Source: Euclidia mi
Taxonomy: Eukaryota; Arthropoda; Insecta; Lepidoptera; Erebidae
Reading direction: 5' to 3'
Assembly (NCBI GenBank): GCA_944739405.2
Contig: OX123192.2
Location: forward strand, 48,474,486-48,538,485
Length of the DNA stretch: 64,000 nucleotides
The translations under genes were made by a program, and so were the position numbers. Of this stretch, positions 21,514 through 34,354 are shown in pieces (position 1 is the first letter of the stretch; every line of letters begins with the position of its first letter). The notes under the pieces are model-generated. The model worked only from the letters and a program-made list of their open reading frames with translations. It was not told the origin of the DNA and made no database searches.

Positions 21514-22210
21514 ATATAAATAATACCAATACCCAAACTAATAGAAAAGACATCCAAATCTGCTTTTCTATTTGGGTAGTATTTAAACGAGTGACTGTAA
21601 ATTAAAGTTTTAAGTGACAAAAATAATTCATTTGGGTTATAGAATAACTAAATGAGCAACTGACTGCGAGAGATGAGAAATCAACAGAACAGCAACTTAC
21701 AAACATTAATTTGAGTTACTTAAAATACAAAATGAGAAGCTTCATAATATTTGAGCGACCTCATATGCAATATGCATTTACTTAAATCAAATGAACACAA
21801 AACAAAATTAAATAAGACGCTTCAGTCTGTTAAGCTAAGTTGACAGAGCCCTGCTTTGCAGGGGTCCTATTTTTGAGTGCAGGGTCACAAGAAAACTTGT
21901 CATAACCTATTAAGTGTCCCGAGTGAACGAGATTATTTTCATAAATAAATAGATCGTAAATTTCGAAATGAAGGCCAGCAATATGGAATTCGCCTTTTCT
22001 GTATTTCTAGTCGCTCACCTAGTTTAATTTAGCCGCACGCTTAGAATTTAAATTTCTGAAATGGATTAATCGCAATCCGCTTTTAGTACGCTCGTTCTAC
22101 ATTTTATTATTTATCAATAATCGTCATTAGTTTAGTTCATTTTTGCTTAATCAAATTCATGCCGCTAAACCTGAGCGGTTTTTAAAACAACGGCGATTAA
22201 AACAGTATCT
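21514..22210. other. AT-rich non-coding sequence
   Basis: Nothing recognised apart from a small GC hairpin near 21848-21890. Confidence 0.45.
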
Positions 22211-22312
22211 CATCATCAGTCGCTTCGTTTTTTTATTCGCTCGTTTTATGATTCCCCTTTATATTTAAAGACACGACTTTCGTGACGTGCTTATATAAAT
22301 ATTTCTTTTTAT

Positions 22313-22437
22313 AGACTCACGCCTGTATCCCCAGGGGTAGGCAGATGTGTAATATTGCACCCACATTTCGCTATGAATGTTTAGGTCCCACGTAATAGGG
22401 GGCGAGCCTATTGCCGCTACTGTGCGTACCTATATAT
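22313..22437 (-). mobile_element. SINE family 1 3-prime fragment
   Basis: The reversed tail ('gactcacgcctgtatcccc') and body are recognisable; the head is missing. The homologous scrap in copy B is 61343-61435. Confidence 0.75.
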
Positions 22438-22996
22438 ATTTTTTAAGTTAATTTTTCAATATGTTCCATATCTGGCTGTCTGAAATGTTATGAAATGGAA
22501 GCAACAAACACTACTCGCTGTTTTAACAAAGGCAAGGCTTTGATTTTTCAATCAACGTTCGATATGCTATCAGATTTGAAAGATATGAATCACTTTCACA
22601 CACAGACAAATCTGCTAACCCACTTTTGGCCAGCGTGGTGAACCTTACTCTGCTCATAGCACTATAGCCTTATCTTTCTCATAGCCCTAGGATAGTTAAT
22701 ATACAGAGCCGATGATGATGTTAATAATACCACATTTCAGTGAAATCGCTCACACCTAAATCGCAAAACAGTAATAAATAAAAAGACAACAAATACACAC
22801 TTTCTAATTATTGTTTTTAACTTTTTTCATTATCTGACATGTGATTGATAGTTAATGTCAATCGTACAGCGTAGATGTCTGCGAAGAAAAAAAACGTTCC
22901 ACTAGAAAACTTTTGGGCTGCGGTTCATAGTAGGCAACACCTTAACTCTACAAATTACATAAGTAAAATAATTAGTAGTAGCAGAGCATTTTGAGA

Positions 22997-23047
22997 AGGT
23001 CTTTGTGACTCTAGGGTTTTCCAAGAACACTAGAGTCACGGAGACCT
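22997..23047. repeat. 18-bp inverted repeat, two mismatches (perfect in copy B)
   Basis: Arms 22997-23014 and 23030-23047. At 62000-62050 the same arms match perfectly; here two bases of the left arm differ (tt for cc). Confidence 0.9.
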
Positions 23048-23089
23048 CCGTGGTGTTTAATTTCACCAATAAGGCGAGACATTATTGAA

Positions 23090-23294
23090 TCTATGCTAAT
23101 GTTATAAAGCTGAAGAGGTAGTTTATTTGGTTGGACGTCCTAATGTCACGAACTTCTGGTCCGATTTGAATATTTTTTTGTGCTGAAGATCCCATTTCTT
23201 GAAGAAAGATATAGGCTATAGAACATCACGCTTTAAGCCCCGGTTGCGAAACTGTAGCCGTAAATAAGTCGGATGTAACCGCGGGCTCAACTAG
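23090..23294 (+). mobile_element. Short non-autonomous Helitron inside unit A
   Basis: TC at 23090 after A23089, 'aaagctgaagag' near the start, and CTAG at 23291-23294 before T. This is the same group as 4007-4222. Copy B counterpart: 62093-62288. Confidence 0.85.
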
Positions 23295-24477
23295 TAAATT
23301 TATACGAGCTTAAAGTTGATAAGTCAACGTTGTGAGCCGTACATAAGTCAATATCTTCTCGTCATATTCCTAAGGTCATTGCGTGTAGTCTCCCTGGGCT
23401 CAAACTTCTGTGATTGTCCAGTGAGCTAAAACACAATTAAAATTTATTCAGCAAAATATTAAAAAGATAATTCTTAATCAAGGAAAGTTTATAATTTTTA
23501 CGTACCGTAAATGCTCAATTTCAAAAACTTTAATCACAATATATTTAGATGTGGTTATATAACTAACTAAAGTTATTTCAGACTGTTGATAGAATTCACC
23601 CATTTATATAATATGTATTTTTGAAACTAAATCAGTTTTATTTAAACTTTCTTCAAAACCAAATATAAGCTTACAAGAAAACAAAGAAAAGCACAACTTA
23701 AAATTATTTTAATAAAAAAAGATTTTGCCGCATTACTCTTTGTTAGCGTTAAGCGACAAAAAAAAACATAGAAGCTAATAATCATCTTACAAGTTTATAT
23801 TCTTAAACTGAATAGTCGAGACCACTAGGTACCGGAAATAAAGTCGAAACGTCAGAAAAAAATAAGAAAACAATAGTTAACGCAATTGAAAACCCATGAT
23901 TGCAAAGTTTAAAAGCATAATTTAAAAGTATAATTTTATGGAGTAGAAAATAATCATTATTATATCTTTATTGTTGCCCTAGTCGTCGATTCTTACGATT
24001 GTCAATTAGACACCCCAGAAATAGAACAATCTTTTGAATAGCTGTATGTTAAAGCACAGGTTTTACAGATGCCACCTATTAAAAGACATGACATTATGAG
24101 ACATGACACCAAAAACATAAAATGGTCATGTCAACATCAAAACAGACAAATAACAACCGAACTTTACATCAATAATAATTACGCAGCTACAAATCACTCC
24201 GTTTGTATAACCCTTCATAACTACCTATATAAAACCTATAATAATATCATTTAGCTACCTACGCAAGTATGATCACGCGATTTTCCAATTATTATATCGC
24301 CGGCAAAAATACGCCGAAATTAATCCTTACTGATATCGATTTTGGGGTTATAAACCCTTGTTGAAGCATCTCTGTCTGATCTCGAGTTTCATCGAAAGCA
24401 ATTACAGCGTTCGTGGTACTTACTATGAATATTAACTACCCTAAATTAGTGAACTACACATTATAATTTGTAGTCCA

Positions 24478-24590
24478 TCCATCGGTTCCTTGGCCGTCCT
24501 CTCCCTTTCTGTGACAGAGAAGTATGGAAGCGAAGGACATACTGCGCCGACCCCAAATAAATTGGGACCAGGGCAAGACAATGATGATGA
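24478..24590 (+). mobile_element. LINE C-terminal/3-prime tail fragment
   Basis: 'gtgacagagaagtatgga' followed by 'gccgaccccaaataaattgg' and an ATG-repeat tail is the end of a LINE ORF and its 3-prime tail. The same piece is at about 63655-63750. Confidence 0.6.
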
Positions 24591-24731
24591 TATAATAATT
24601 TGTAGTAATGTTTGGCAAAAATGAAATTAATACAATTTCTAGTAACGCGTAAAGAACTATTCGAAAATAAAGGTATCGATAATAAGATAAGATAAATCTC
24701 TTAGAAACCATAATGACCTTTAATCTTTAAT

Positions 24732-25734
24732 AATAATGCGATTGAGACGAAGAGTATCCAAATCAATGAAGCTTGAAATAACCTATTTAAAATTTTAGCT
24801 ATTTAACCTATTTAATCTCAGCTGTCTAAAAGAGTGTGTACATCAACCGAATGGTGTAAATTCTTAGCTTTTTTTTAAGAAAACGCGAGGTCACGATTGA
24901 AAAGAAAATTCTATTTATATTTTACGAAGTTACTTAGAATATTGTTACGTAAGAGGTTTTGGAAGTACATAATAATATCCTGCAGGCACACGAGGATAAC
25001 ATAAAGCTTTGCATGAGATAGAGTGCTGATTTTGTTAAGATTTTGAAAAATTCTGAGAGTTTGAATATCCTGTTGGGTGTTTGTATAAATTTGAAGTCAC
25101 TATTTATAATATCAAAATGCACAATCACAAACTTCAGTCACGAGGAGCCACTAGCAAGTTTGTTGTTATAAGAGGTAATGAATAGAATATTTCTTTTAGG
25201 AATCAAATATTACATGAAATGATATTAAATGTCGTAATTTTTTTGAAATGACCCAAATCAAAAAGGACATAGGACCTATTTATTTTCATAATGTTAAAAT
25301 CCCGCGTCCATACCCATCCACAAGATAGTTATATCTATAGTTTTACTACAATCGCTGTAGTAAAGTACAATAGTTGGGATCTAAACATCTAGACAGTTAT
25401 AAGGTTTTACTAGTATTATCTTTCTAAGCTTAAATATAGTATTATGAAAACTGAAATTGCTGACATGTGTTTTTTATTTGTATTTAGGATTACAATGATA
25501 ACAGCTGATAAATACATTTCTGTGAAAATTTATTTATAAAGGCCTTAGAAATTGGAGATCAAATCTGTAAATAGTTTAATAGTGCAAAACGATATGATGA
25601 TGATTTATAGTATACAAAATACAGATAAATTAGTTTAATATATAGATTTGGATGGATTTTATGAGCAGCTAGATGTGGCCTGAACTTCGCATGGATAAAA
25701 TAAATTTTTCAATCATACCAAAGAACCAAGTATA
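24732..25734. other. AT-rich non-coding sequence
   Basis: Nothing recognised except a 9-bp inverted repeat (25342-25350 with 25356-25364). Confidence 0.45.
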
Positions 25735-25915
25735 AATTACTAGCGACCCGCCCCGGCTTTGCACGGGTGCATAATTGTACATATAAACCTTTCCCTTGAA
25801 TCACACTATCTATTTAAAAAAACGCTTCAAAATCCGTTGCGTATTTTAAAGATTTAAGCACCCATAAGTAAAGACAGACAGAAGACAGACTATGGTTTAT
25901 ACAATGTAGTGATAA
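25735..25915 (+). mobile_element. Interspersed repeat of the 'ctagcgacccgccccgg' type
   Basis: The opening phrase 'tagcgacccgccccggcttt' and the closing 'tacaatgtagtgat' match a very widespread animal interspersed repeat, probably Helitron-related. Called from memory of the motif only. Confidence 0.55.
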
Positions 25916-27467
25916 CCATATTTGTGTACCCAACTTATTACCTATTTCAACACTTTATTGTTTATTTACACAAGAAAATACAGTCTTACAAAAGCCTAAG
26001 GCGGTGAAAAATATATCTCGACATTCATAAGGTAGCCTACTGACAGACAGACGGACCGTGGCCTATTAACAGATCACATTGGCCTATCTGTTACATTAAT
26101 TATCCCAAATATTTATATAACTGTTTTCGTTTTCGTTTTCTTTTTTATCAAGTCTCGCATTAAGAAAATAATGCTGTGGTGCGCGCGATTTTACAAATAT
26201 TCAAAGAGTTGACTCGTGTAATGCCTTTTGCAAAACAATTTGTGATATCTCATTTGGAATCGAATTGAGGATACTCGTCGCAGAGCCAAAGAGCGAAGCG
26301 ACCGTTCAAACCATGACATCACCTATACAGTCAGTCAATTTATCTTGATTTTCTTGAAATTAACTGCAAATTCTATTCCAATAAATAATAAAGGAATTTC
26401 GGTAAAGGAAACACAACTTTTAATTACCGAAACGCAATAAATTTCTTACCAGTGATAAAAAAAATGTACGACACATGTTCTAATTAGGCAAGGGAATTTT
26501 CCCCTAAGAGAAATAAATATACATAGGTACCTACTTTAATTTACTGGTAGGCATATTACTCGAAAAACAAAGAGGGAAAATTTTGAGATGGGGTTCTGAG
26601 AAAGATTATTTTGATAACATCCGTTTTTCGTTTGGAAAACTTTATCCGACTAGGTAAGTCGTTTATACTCTTTGATATCGTTAGATATTTGTAAGGTTTT
26701 GCCTTCAAGGAATTACAATTATAGATGTGAAACAGACATAGATTCACCCATCCGGCAGGTGTCACGTTTGTACTGTTTGTTACCTTTCACACAAAGCGCT
26801 GAAAAGATTTTGATGACATTTGCGAGTCGTTTAGCTTTTATTTTTTGCGATAAAAATAACATAAGTGAGCGTATCTGCAGGCAGATACTATAATAATATA
26901 ATAACAGATATAAACTAACTGCCCATCAGTGACTGATTCTTCAGAATCTACATAATAAAAATGTTGGTAGTTGATGCCTCTTACGTTTTAAGTTTCCATT
27001 ATGGTAGAACTTTTGCATAATTTCAGCCATAAAAGTAAAATAAGAAATGAATAGTTATTACGGAAGAGCATAATTTTCAAAGTACATAACACAAGATTTT
27101 ATAATAATATATGAGAAGCTACCTGCTTCGGGTTAAAACTTGACTTATTATCGTATCGGCATTTTACCCCTCGAAGGCGTAATTAGTTGTAAGTTTATAA
27201 TGTGGAGAAATCTTCACTATTCAAGGTATGTGAAATTTTGTATGAGCTTCTGGTTAAAGTAAATTTACTTCGACGTTTTTCAAAATGTTACTTTTGTGAG
27301 AGGCAACAAAGAGTTGCAATGTTGATAAATCCACACAGCCGAAGCCCACTAGTATCAAATTAGTTTGATTGAAATGTGTGAAACTTTGGCCGTGAAAATA
27401 ACTGGCTTACAGAACTATACGTATTTGAGTATTATGTAGTAGTAAAATGGAGGATAGATCTTAATAG
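25916..27467. other. Non-coding sequence
   Basis: No gene recognised. ORFs 26556-26765 and 26672-26893 overlap on opposite strands and look random. Confidence 0.45.
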
Positions 27468-27690
27468 GTGATGAGGATGTTATGTGCATTCATAGAAAAT
27501 TGCAGCGCTGCCGATACTACCGACTGCCAAACGCAGCATCTTCATACTTACACTCCACAAACGTCCACTGCCATTGCCACATTAAGCCGTCCACATCCTA
27601 ACGAGATCGTTGGTTCACCATGCAGAGCGCCTACCTCTACTGTGTCGACTGGTACATGGCCGCCAATCTAGAACCTTCTTGTCCACCAGT
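27468..27690. mobile_element. Probable LINE 3-prime-region fragment
   Basis: Moderately GC-rich. 'aaacgtccactgccattgcc' followed by 'cgagatcgttggttcacc' parallels 47757-47910 ('gacgtccactactggaca', 'aagatcgttgggccacct'). Both look like a lepidopteran LINE end. No intact frame. Confidence 0.45.
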
Positions 27691-29733
27691 TTCTTGATCT
27701 ATGTACCACTTCCTTATGCTTGACTAACCAGAGAGAGAAAAAGAGAGAGCCATGATAGCGTCTTCAGTCGGCCCCCGGGCTCTTCATTTCTAATCGATCT
27801 CGCCAACTCAGAGTATATCTCTCCATCATCCTTTAAGTAGTCTTGAGAAAAAAATTATAGCAACCCAATCTTCTTAGCTCTTGGGATGAAAATATTCGAT
27901 TAAAACCTTAGTACAAAACAAAAGAAATTCGATAGTGATATGAATCGAGTTCCTAATCGAATAAGACATGCGAACGATTCAGTTATTAGATTTTTGCGAA
28001 TGACAATTACAATAATAATTCCGGACCAATTCCAATCAAAATCAAATTTTCGAATAAATGGAATGTGTTTTTAGAAGACAATGAGAAACATGAATATGTC
28101 GCTGGAATTTTATAATTTTCATTCCTTTTATATGTTATGTCTATAATATCCATGTATAGTTTTGTTAGGAAAGCTAACAAGAGCGTGTGTGTAGAATGAT
28201 TTATTCGATTCGTTTAGTTTGGCACACACTATTCGTGCCATACAACTATTGCATATTGTATTTAGTGATTCATTTCCAACGATACTGTTTCAGTATTAAT
28301 GTTTATTACTATGTTGCTCTGTTTTGTAATGTATTTACAGATATCAAAATGAAACAAAATATTTTCGTTATTTAGGGAAGATTATTTTCAAATGCAAAAT
28401 ATTACATTATCATATCTCAGAAGACATTTACTTTTATTTTAAAAGACTTGTACTCTATGTGTATATAAATAACATGATTATTTCTGTCTCCTGATATCAC
28501 TTTTCGAACATGGTCTTAACGAAGTAAGACTGCGATAGAGATGTCATAGAAAACAAAATTCTTTGAAGATGTCATCATTACATTTCTGAATTTCTTTGCC
28601 GGCCATAACATTAAGTAGGTACAAGCTTAGCGAAAATAACGGATTTAACTTAACTACAAATTGCAGACAATGTCAATAGCATTCTTCTTTGAAACAGTTA
28701 TATAAATTGTAAAATACTATAGGCATTAATTTTTGTGAATGATAGTCCATTTTTTTAAACCATTTATGACTAAAAATAACTAGTACATCATCACACAACA
28801 ATTTGCTTTTAGAGGGCAGATAAGTAAAGCGTTACATGTTAAAAGATATGAGGTCTTATCCTTCTAAGAAGGTTTCTTAAACGAAGTACAAAATTTGCGT
28901 AAGTTGAGGGACATTGAAAAGGCTGGAAACACGACATCCCCGCCATCTTGTGATTCATCCTTTTCCCTCACAAATTACACATTCTGCCTGCCAATCTGTA
29001 CCTTATTTCACGAACTTTGTTACCAGGAATTTTATCCATAATTAATTGTAGTCACGGTGCGACGGCTTTGCTTAAAAAAACAACTTAATTTACGAAAATA
29101 ACGCGCAAGGGAAAATTTTGTGAGAAATTCGCAGCTTTTCTTTGTAAGACAAAAACGATTTAGCACCACCTTGTATGGGGTTAAGCTTGTATCTTGTCAT
29201 TTTTATAAAAAAATATTTATATTTTGTATAGACAAGCGTGGCACGGATAGTTTTGTAGCATTATTTTTCTCTTTATGGAAAAGTGTTTGATAAAAATCAG
29301 TATAGATACATCATTATCAACTTCCTGTCTACACACTTTTTCGAAATCTTTTGCCTTTTTCTTATCTACTTTAATAAATTAAATATAAGAAGTTCTTTTC
29401 TATATTTACTGGTATATTATACGCTTTTTTAAATGATAAGCCATAGTAAAATTGCCGTATTCGTCCAATATAAATAATATATATAATTATATACTTACTG
29501 AGATAAATATACGTCAAATTAAAAAGATACGTGAATTCTATTGTGAAATTTAATAATAGAAAACTTATTGTTTAAATGTAAATGTTAACTATGCTAAGCA
29601 GAATTATGTCTTACAAGAAGTTAAATAGGTGGCTTTTTGAGTAAATAGGTAATTATAAAATACATATCACAGTGTAAGATTTTCAATTGTAGAGGAATAC
29701 ACAAAAACCGATTATGGTTGATTGTGAACGACT
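27691..29733. other. AT-rich non-coding sequence
   Basis: No gene or bounded element was seen. A short GA-rich run lies near 27730-27750. Confidence 0.45.
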
Positions 29734-29973
29734 GCCCCCGTGGTCCAGTGGATAGCGTATGCGACTGCTGATCGGGAACCCGGGTTCGATTCCCAGGTCG
29801 GGCAAAAGTGTAACTGCGTTTTTTCGAATTCTCAGTAGCAGCACGGAGGTGATGTGCCCGGTAACTACAATAGGCTTGCCCCCTATTGCGCGGGACCTAA
29901 AAGTTCATGGCAAAATGTGGGTGTTATCTTACACTTCTGCCTACCCCTTCGAAGATAGTGTGTCTATAAAAAA
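29734..29973 (+). mobile_element. tRNA-derived SINE, family 1 (best-preserved head)
   Basis: A perfect A box, TGGTCCAGTGG (29741-29751), and a perfect B box, GGTTCGATTCC (29783-29793), in correct tRNA spacing, followed by a non-tRNA body. It ends with the LINE-derived 'ctgcctaccccttcg' tail, in which the GGAAACAGGCGTGAG part is altered. The overlapping ORF (29759-30055) is not a gene. A true tRNA is excluded because no acceptor stem closes. Confidence 0.92.
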
Positions 29974-30289
29974 ATGTGAACAAATCATACTGATATCACA
30001 AATTGAGAACAAAAAGATGTTCATTCAAAGTTCCCATAATATTGGTAAAAAATAAAGTCATTAATAAAAATCGTTGACATACCAATAATGGATTTATCTA
30101 ATTACTACCAAAGAACAAGAATTAAAACAATAGCTAATTAACTTTTGTCGAGTTGCTTTAAGATACAGAGAAGACCGTAACAGGGATTAGTAAGGTCACT
30201 CCAAGTCACTCCGGGAACGATAAAGATATAATTAATTTTGATAAATTAACAAATTTCCTTTCCTTGCTTTTTGGAGACCTGAGATTAAC
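29974..30289. other. AT-rich spacer
   Basis: Nothing recognised. Confidence 0.4.
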
Positions 30290-30303
30290 GGATAATTTCC
30301 GGA

Positions 30304-31504
30304 TTTCAATCCGGATTCAGACCTGGACACAGCACAGTGATCGTTTTGTTCAAGGTGACTGGAGATGTTAGGGTGGGAATGGAAGACACCAAAGTTACGG
30401 TGCTAGCTCTGGTCGATTTCACGAACGCCTTCAACACGGTCAATCACGAAATCCTATTATCTATCCTCTCCAGTCTTCAGATCTCTCCAGAGGCGCTGGA
30501 ATGGTTCTCCAATTATCTCGTGGGACGTCAACAGTCGGTTCGCCACGATGACTCTTCATCAATATGGTGTAACCTCCAGTCTGGCGTTCCTCAAGGTGGC
30601 ATTCTCTCTCCATTATTATTTTCTATTTTTATAAATCTCCTGACCCAGAATCTTCAGTGTGCGTATCACTTGTATGCTGACGACTTGCAGCTATATTCAC
30701 ATGCAGGAGTAGACAACATCGCTTCAGCTATCGGTGAGGTAAATCAAGCTCTGTCTATTATACTTGATTGGTCAGAACGATTTGGTGTTGCTGTGAATCC
30801 CGCAAAATGCCCGGCTATTATCATAGGCAGTCAACGCAACATGAGCAAAGTTGATCTTTCAGCGCTTCCATCAGTCAAGTATAACCAGACAACAATACCC
30901 TTCAGCACGGTTGTTAAAATTTTGGCTTTTACATGGATAATCACCTCAACTGGCGGTGGATGGATAGTCACCTCAAGTTACTTCTGTTAGTCAAAGAGTG
31001 ACAGGATGCTTACGTTTGTTGTACCGCTTAAAGAACTTCCTCCCTTCTAGCACTAAAGTAATGCTCCTGCAGACTTTAATCTTCCCTATGATCGACTATG
31101 GTGATGTGTGCTATTTCGACCTGAATGCAGACCTCCTCAACAAATTAGACCGGCTTCTTAATAACTGCCTTCGATTCGTTTACAACCTTCGAAAATATGA
31201 CCATGTCTCCGAATACCGCTCCCAACTCAAATGGCTTACTATTCGCCAACGCCGCAGTTTGCGTGCCCTAACTACTCTTTTCTCCTTTCTTAACTCTCCC
31301 TCTGTTCCGTTCTACCTAAGTCCTTATCTAAAATATTTATGCTCTAATCATGACAAACATTTACGTTCGTCTAATAATCGTCTCCTTTTATGTCCTTCTG
31401 TCCTATTATGGAACGCACTCCCTCTTGAAATCAGGATGGCTAACAATCGGTACACTTTTAAACTAAAGGCTCGAGAATTTTTACGGAGCAAAATGGCAGA
31501 ATAA
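30304..31504 (+). pseudogene. LINE reverse transcriptase, frameshifted
   Basis: The first frame reads FQSGFRPGHS, then LVDFTNAFNTV (motif A), GVPQGGILSPLLFSIFIN (motif B) and the intact catalytic YADDLQLYSH, to about 30928. A frameshift follows: the next frame contains YMDNHLNWRW, and a further shift restores the thumb and C-terminal region (GCLRLLYRLKNFLP through NALPLEIRMANNRYTFKLKAREFL), ending in TAA at 31504. At least two frame disruptions separate the catalytic core from the C-terminus, so it is not functional as one protein. Confidence 0.85.
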
Positions 31505-31639
31505 ATGCATATTGGCTGTATTATTCACTTATATTATTGACATTTTAGTACATATATATATCGATGACTTATATATTATTATGTATATATTTATTTTATA
31601 ATTATTGCAAGTAGGTATTACTTATATAGACTTTATACA

Positions 31640-31647
31640 TGTGTACA

Positions 31648-31737
<90 letters not shown>
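31640..31737. repeat. TA microsatellite in the LINE 3-prime UTR
   Basis: An almost uninterrupted AT run of about 90 bp, 135 bp after the LINE stop codon. The second LINE of this general type also has a TA run soon after its ORF (56367-56418). Confidence 0.95.
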
Positions 31738-31740
<3 letters not shown>

Positions 31741-31910
31741 TAAGTAGTAATTATGTAATATAGTAATTATTGTGTAAATAATTAAAATGCACCTACCATC
31801 AATTATCTCTGCACCACCCTAGGTTGACTGGTAGAGAATGCCTAAGGCATTAAGTCCACCTATTGTACCACATTATTTGTGTTGTGTAAAAAAGTTAAAT
31901 AAAAAAATTA

Positions 31911-32526
31911 AATAAATAATGGACTGGAGAGAAAAACTGTGTCTCATGTTTCGACTGTAGTTTTAGCTTTTTCATTTCGTGTTTGATTGGTTAAGGAAAA
32001 GGTGTATACAAAAAGTCTAGCTGTTTTGGATTTATTCAAGCGACTAAAGAAAAAATATTGTACTTTGTTTAATCGTATTATGCTCCAGAAAATACCAGTT
32101 AGTTAGCGTTAATCTGTATGTTTTACACAGTGTTGAGCGTTTGAGTCATTGATACGGTTAAAATACTTGTTGCAGTGTGTTTCAAATATTACGTTTTATT
32201 GTCAAATAGTGGTAATACCGTTATATTCATTCACATTTTTAACCTTTTTAGTTTGATATTGATTATGTTTGGTCTGACTTCGATAGGAACAAATATAGTG
32301 TTTTTAAGTAATAGATGCAAGGTTTTTATTTTAATATATTGGTTTGATCTTGAAACATAAATATAGCTTATCACGTATAGAATTCAAGCCTCATATCCAG
32401 AATATCTTTGAATAACTAGGGTACAGTGCACGTGTTTTTTGGAGTGACTAAAGTGTTGTCTTGTGAGGGAATTGAATCAATAACACTCGAAGCATTAGCA
32501 AACGGTGAAGTGATGGCTTAAACTAC
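31911..32526. other. Non-coding sequence
   Basis: Nothing recognised. Confidence 0.4.
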
Positions 32527-32705
32527 TCATCATCATCAGCCTGCAAGACTCCACTGCTGGATATAGGCCTCTCCAATGGCACGCCACTGAGGCCGATTTT
32601 CGGCTTTTCTTGTCCAACCGCGTCCAGCCACTTTGCGTATAACGTCACTCCACCTAGCCGGAGGGCGTTCTAAGCTACGTTGCCATTGCCTATCGTACAG
32701 GTTAT
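32527..32705 (-). pseudogene. RTE-like LINE C-terminal fragment
   Basis: The minus strand reads DRQWQRSLERPPARWSDV, a central section with KVAGRGWTRKAENRPQWR, then GEAYIQQWSLAG and stop, followed by an ATG-repeat tail. This is the well-known conserved end of lepidopteran RTE-type LINE polyproteins. Only the last 55 or so codons are present and they are open, so this is a heavily 5-prime-truncated copy. Confidence 0.8.
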
Positions 32706-32741
32706 ACTACTACATCATCCATAATTATAAATAATAATCAT

Positions 32742-32775
32742 TTATTGTAGAAAGATAAATATCTTTCTACAATAA
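32742..32775. repeat. Perfect 15-bp inverted repeat, 4-nt spacer
   Basis: Arms 32742-32756 and 32761-32775; spacer aaat. Confidence 0.95.
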
Positions 32776-32924
32776 TAGTATATATAGTTTATGGTGAGTC
32801 CATGTACTCATTTATACACATTTTGTACTTGTCCATTTACTTTACTAATAAAAACAGATGTGATATTCGTTATATATCGATATTCTTATCTATTTTGTTA
32901 CCTACAGTTGCAAATTCACCTAAC

Positions 32925-32961
32925 GATGCTTGACGTTATATCGTAAATAGCGTCAAGCATC
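32925..32961. repeat. Perfect 11-bp inverted repeat, 15-nt spacer
   Basis: gatgcttgacg at 32925-32935 and its complement at 32951-32961. Confidence 0.9.
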
Positions 32962-33489
32962 ATTTCAATTGTTGTTCAGTTTTAGAATATTTAACAGTCC
33001 TTAAATTATCAGAGATCGACTAGACGCATGTCTGCTCAAGCCCTGAGAAGATTAACCACTCGCTGTATTTAGGGCACGTTTAGATTCTCTAGTGAAACTG
33101 TATTCCCTGGTACATGTAGTTTGGAGCTTAGCTCTGGCTGTGAATCAGCCACTAAAATGTACTGCATAAATCGAATCCGTAATCTCAGTGCGATAGGCGC
33201 GAGATTTTAAGCCACTGAATGGGGACCTCATACTTACAATTCAGAATTTCATTCACCTTTTCGGTTTGTTGGTAACTTATGGCCAGTTTCGCCACTGTCT
33301 AATAAGATCCTTCTCATTTATCTGATACATAACTTACTTAAATAATAAATCTACAAGCTTCGTTGCAGTTTTAAATTAACCTGGAAGATAAAATTATCCA
33401 GAGGTGATGTAAAAGTGGGCCTTAGTTATTTAATTGATAACTGCCATGAATAATCTTTTATTACTAAGAGAACCACACGTCTTGTACTG

Positions 33490-33803
33490 GTGATGTGATT
33501 TCAGCATGAATGGGCCTGTTTGACCAGGGCAGTACTACCCTCTCACAGAAAATTGACGTAAACTAGCCGTACCTAAACGGTGGCGTTTCGTCCGATGAGT
33601 GAGAGTGCCGGAGGCCCTATCCCCAATTCCTTCTTCCTCAGCCCACTCCTCATCTTATCCCTTTTCGCAACCCAAAGGACGACAACGCACTTGTCACTAC
33701 TGTGGTTTATTTTATCCATGGGCTTGGCATAGGCATGGTAGTTGCTTACCACCAGGCAATTCCGTCTGCTCGTTTGCCACCTATTACCATAAAAAAAAAC
33801 TAA
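33490..33803 (+). mobile_element. Poly-A retroposon, family B
   Basis: The plus-orientation partner of 1507-1806, with the same start ('gatttcagcatgaatgggcc' at about 33497) and a poly-A tail at about 33791-33800. The contained ORF (33599-33811) is not conserved as a protein between the two copies. Confidence 0.75.
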
Positions 33804-34354
33804 ACTTATAAGCCTGCCAAAGAAATGTAATTTGTACAGTAGGTTTCGTTTATAAATAAACCAATCCCCAAAGAAGTAAAATAAGATTTGAAAGCCATAT
33901 AAGTCATATTAACAAAATCAGTTGTCCTGACTAACATTTTATCCCAGAGCCAGAACTACAAAAGCTTGTACTTGAAATTTGGACAACAGGTTCGTTTTAC
34001 GATCTGCTCATGCACTAACCTAGTCTGTAATATTCTACCTTCTTCTTCTATCTCTCTTTTTTCTACCTTTTAGGGAGTAAAATAGCAAATAACAGATAGA
34101 ACGTAAAAACAAAATGATTGTTGTTTGAATCTGTTCAATCTAATTTTAACATAACTGCTAAATAATTATGACAGCCCTTCCGCTCCCAAATTACGTCATA
34201 AAACAAGGAACTCAAAGCTGCAATTTATTAAGTGGCTACATAAGAAAAATTTAAGAATAAATTTAAAGCAAGTCAAAAATAATGCATTTCCATCAACGTC
34301 GTGAAAACCCAACAATTTCCGTGACATAATAATATAACAACTGTTTGATAGAAG
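33804..34354. other. Non-coding sequence
   Basis: Nothing recognised. Confidence 0.4.

Larger units (their letters stand above)
22211..24731 (+). repeat. Large duplicated unit, copy A (about 2.5 kb)
   Basis: Nearly the whole stretch recurs in the same orientation at 61242-63892, with a few percent divergence by eye and several small indels. Both copies share the same nested pieces in the same order: a SINE family 1 scrap, a LINE-type ATG tail, an 18-bp-arm hairpin, a short Helitron, a GAAACGTC phrase and a second LINE tail. The nested insertions therefore predate the duplication. No coding capacity. Either a segmental duplication or a composite mobile unit. Confidence 0.93.
30290..31910 (+). 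mobile_element. 5-prime-truncated CR1/Jockey-like LINE
   Basis: It begins inside the reverse-transcriptase domain, carries the remaining ORF in two frames (30304-31504), then a 3-prime UTR containing a long TA microsatellite. It ends with 'gaatgcctaaggcattaag' and an AAATAAATAA-type tail near 31910. That 3-prime end is typical of lepidopteran CR1-related LINEs. I did not find a target duplication. Confidence 0.82.

Noticed and set aside
29734..29806. Possible tRNA gene
   Set aside because: A and B boxes are perfect, but no acceptor stem closes and the sequence continues into a SINE body with a LINE-derived tail.
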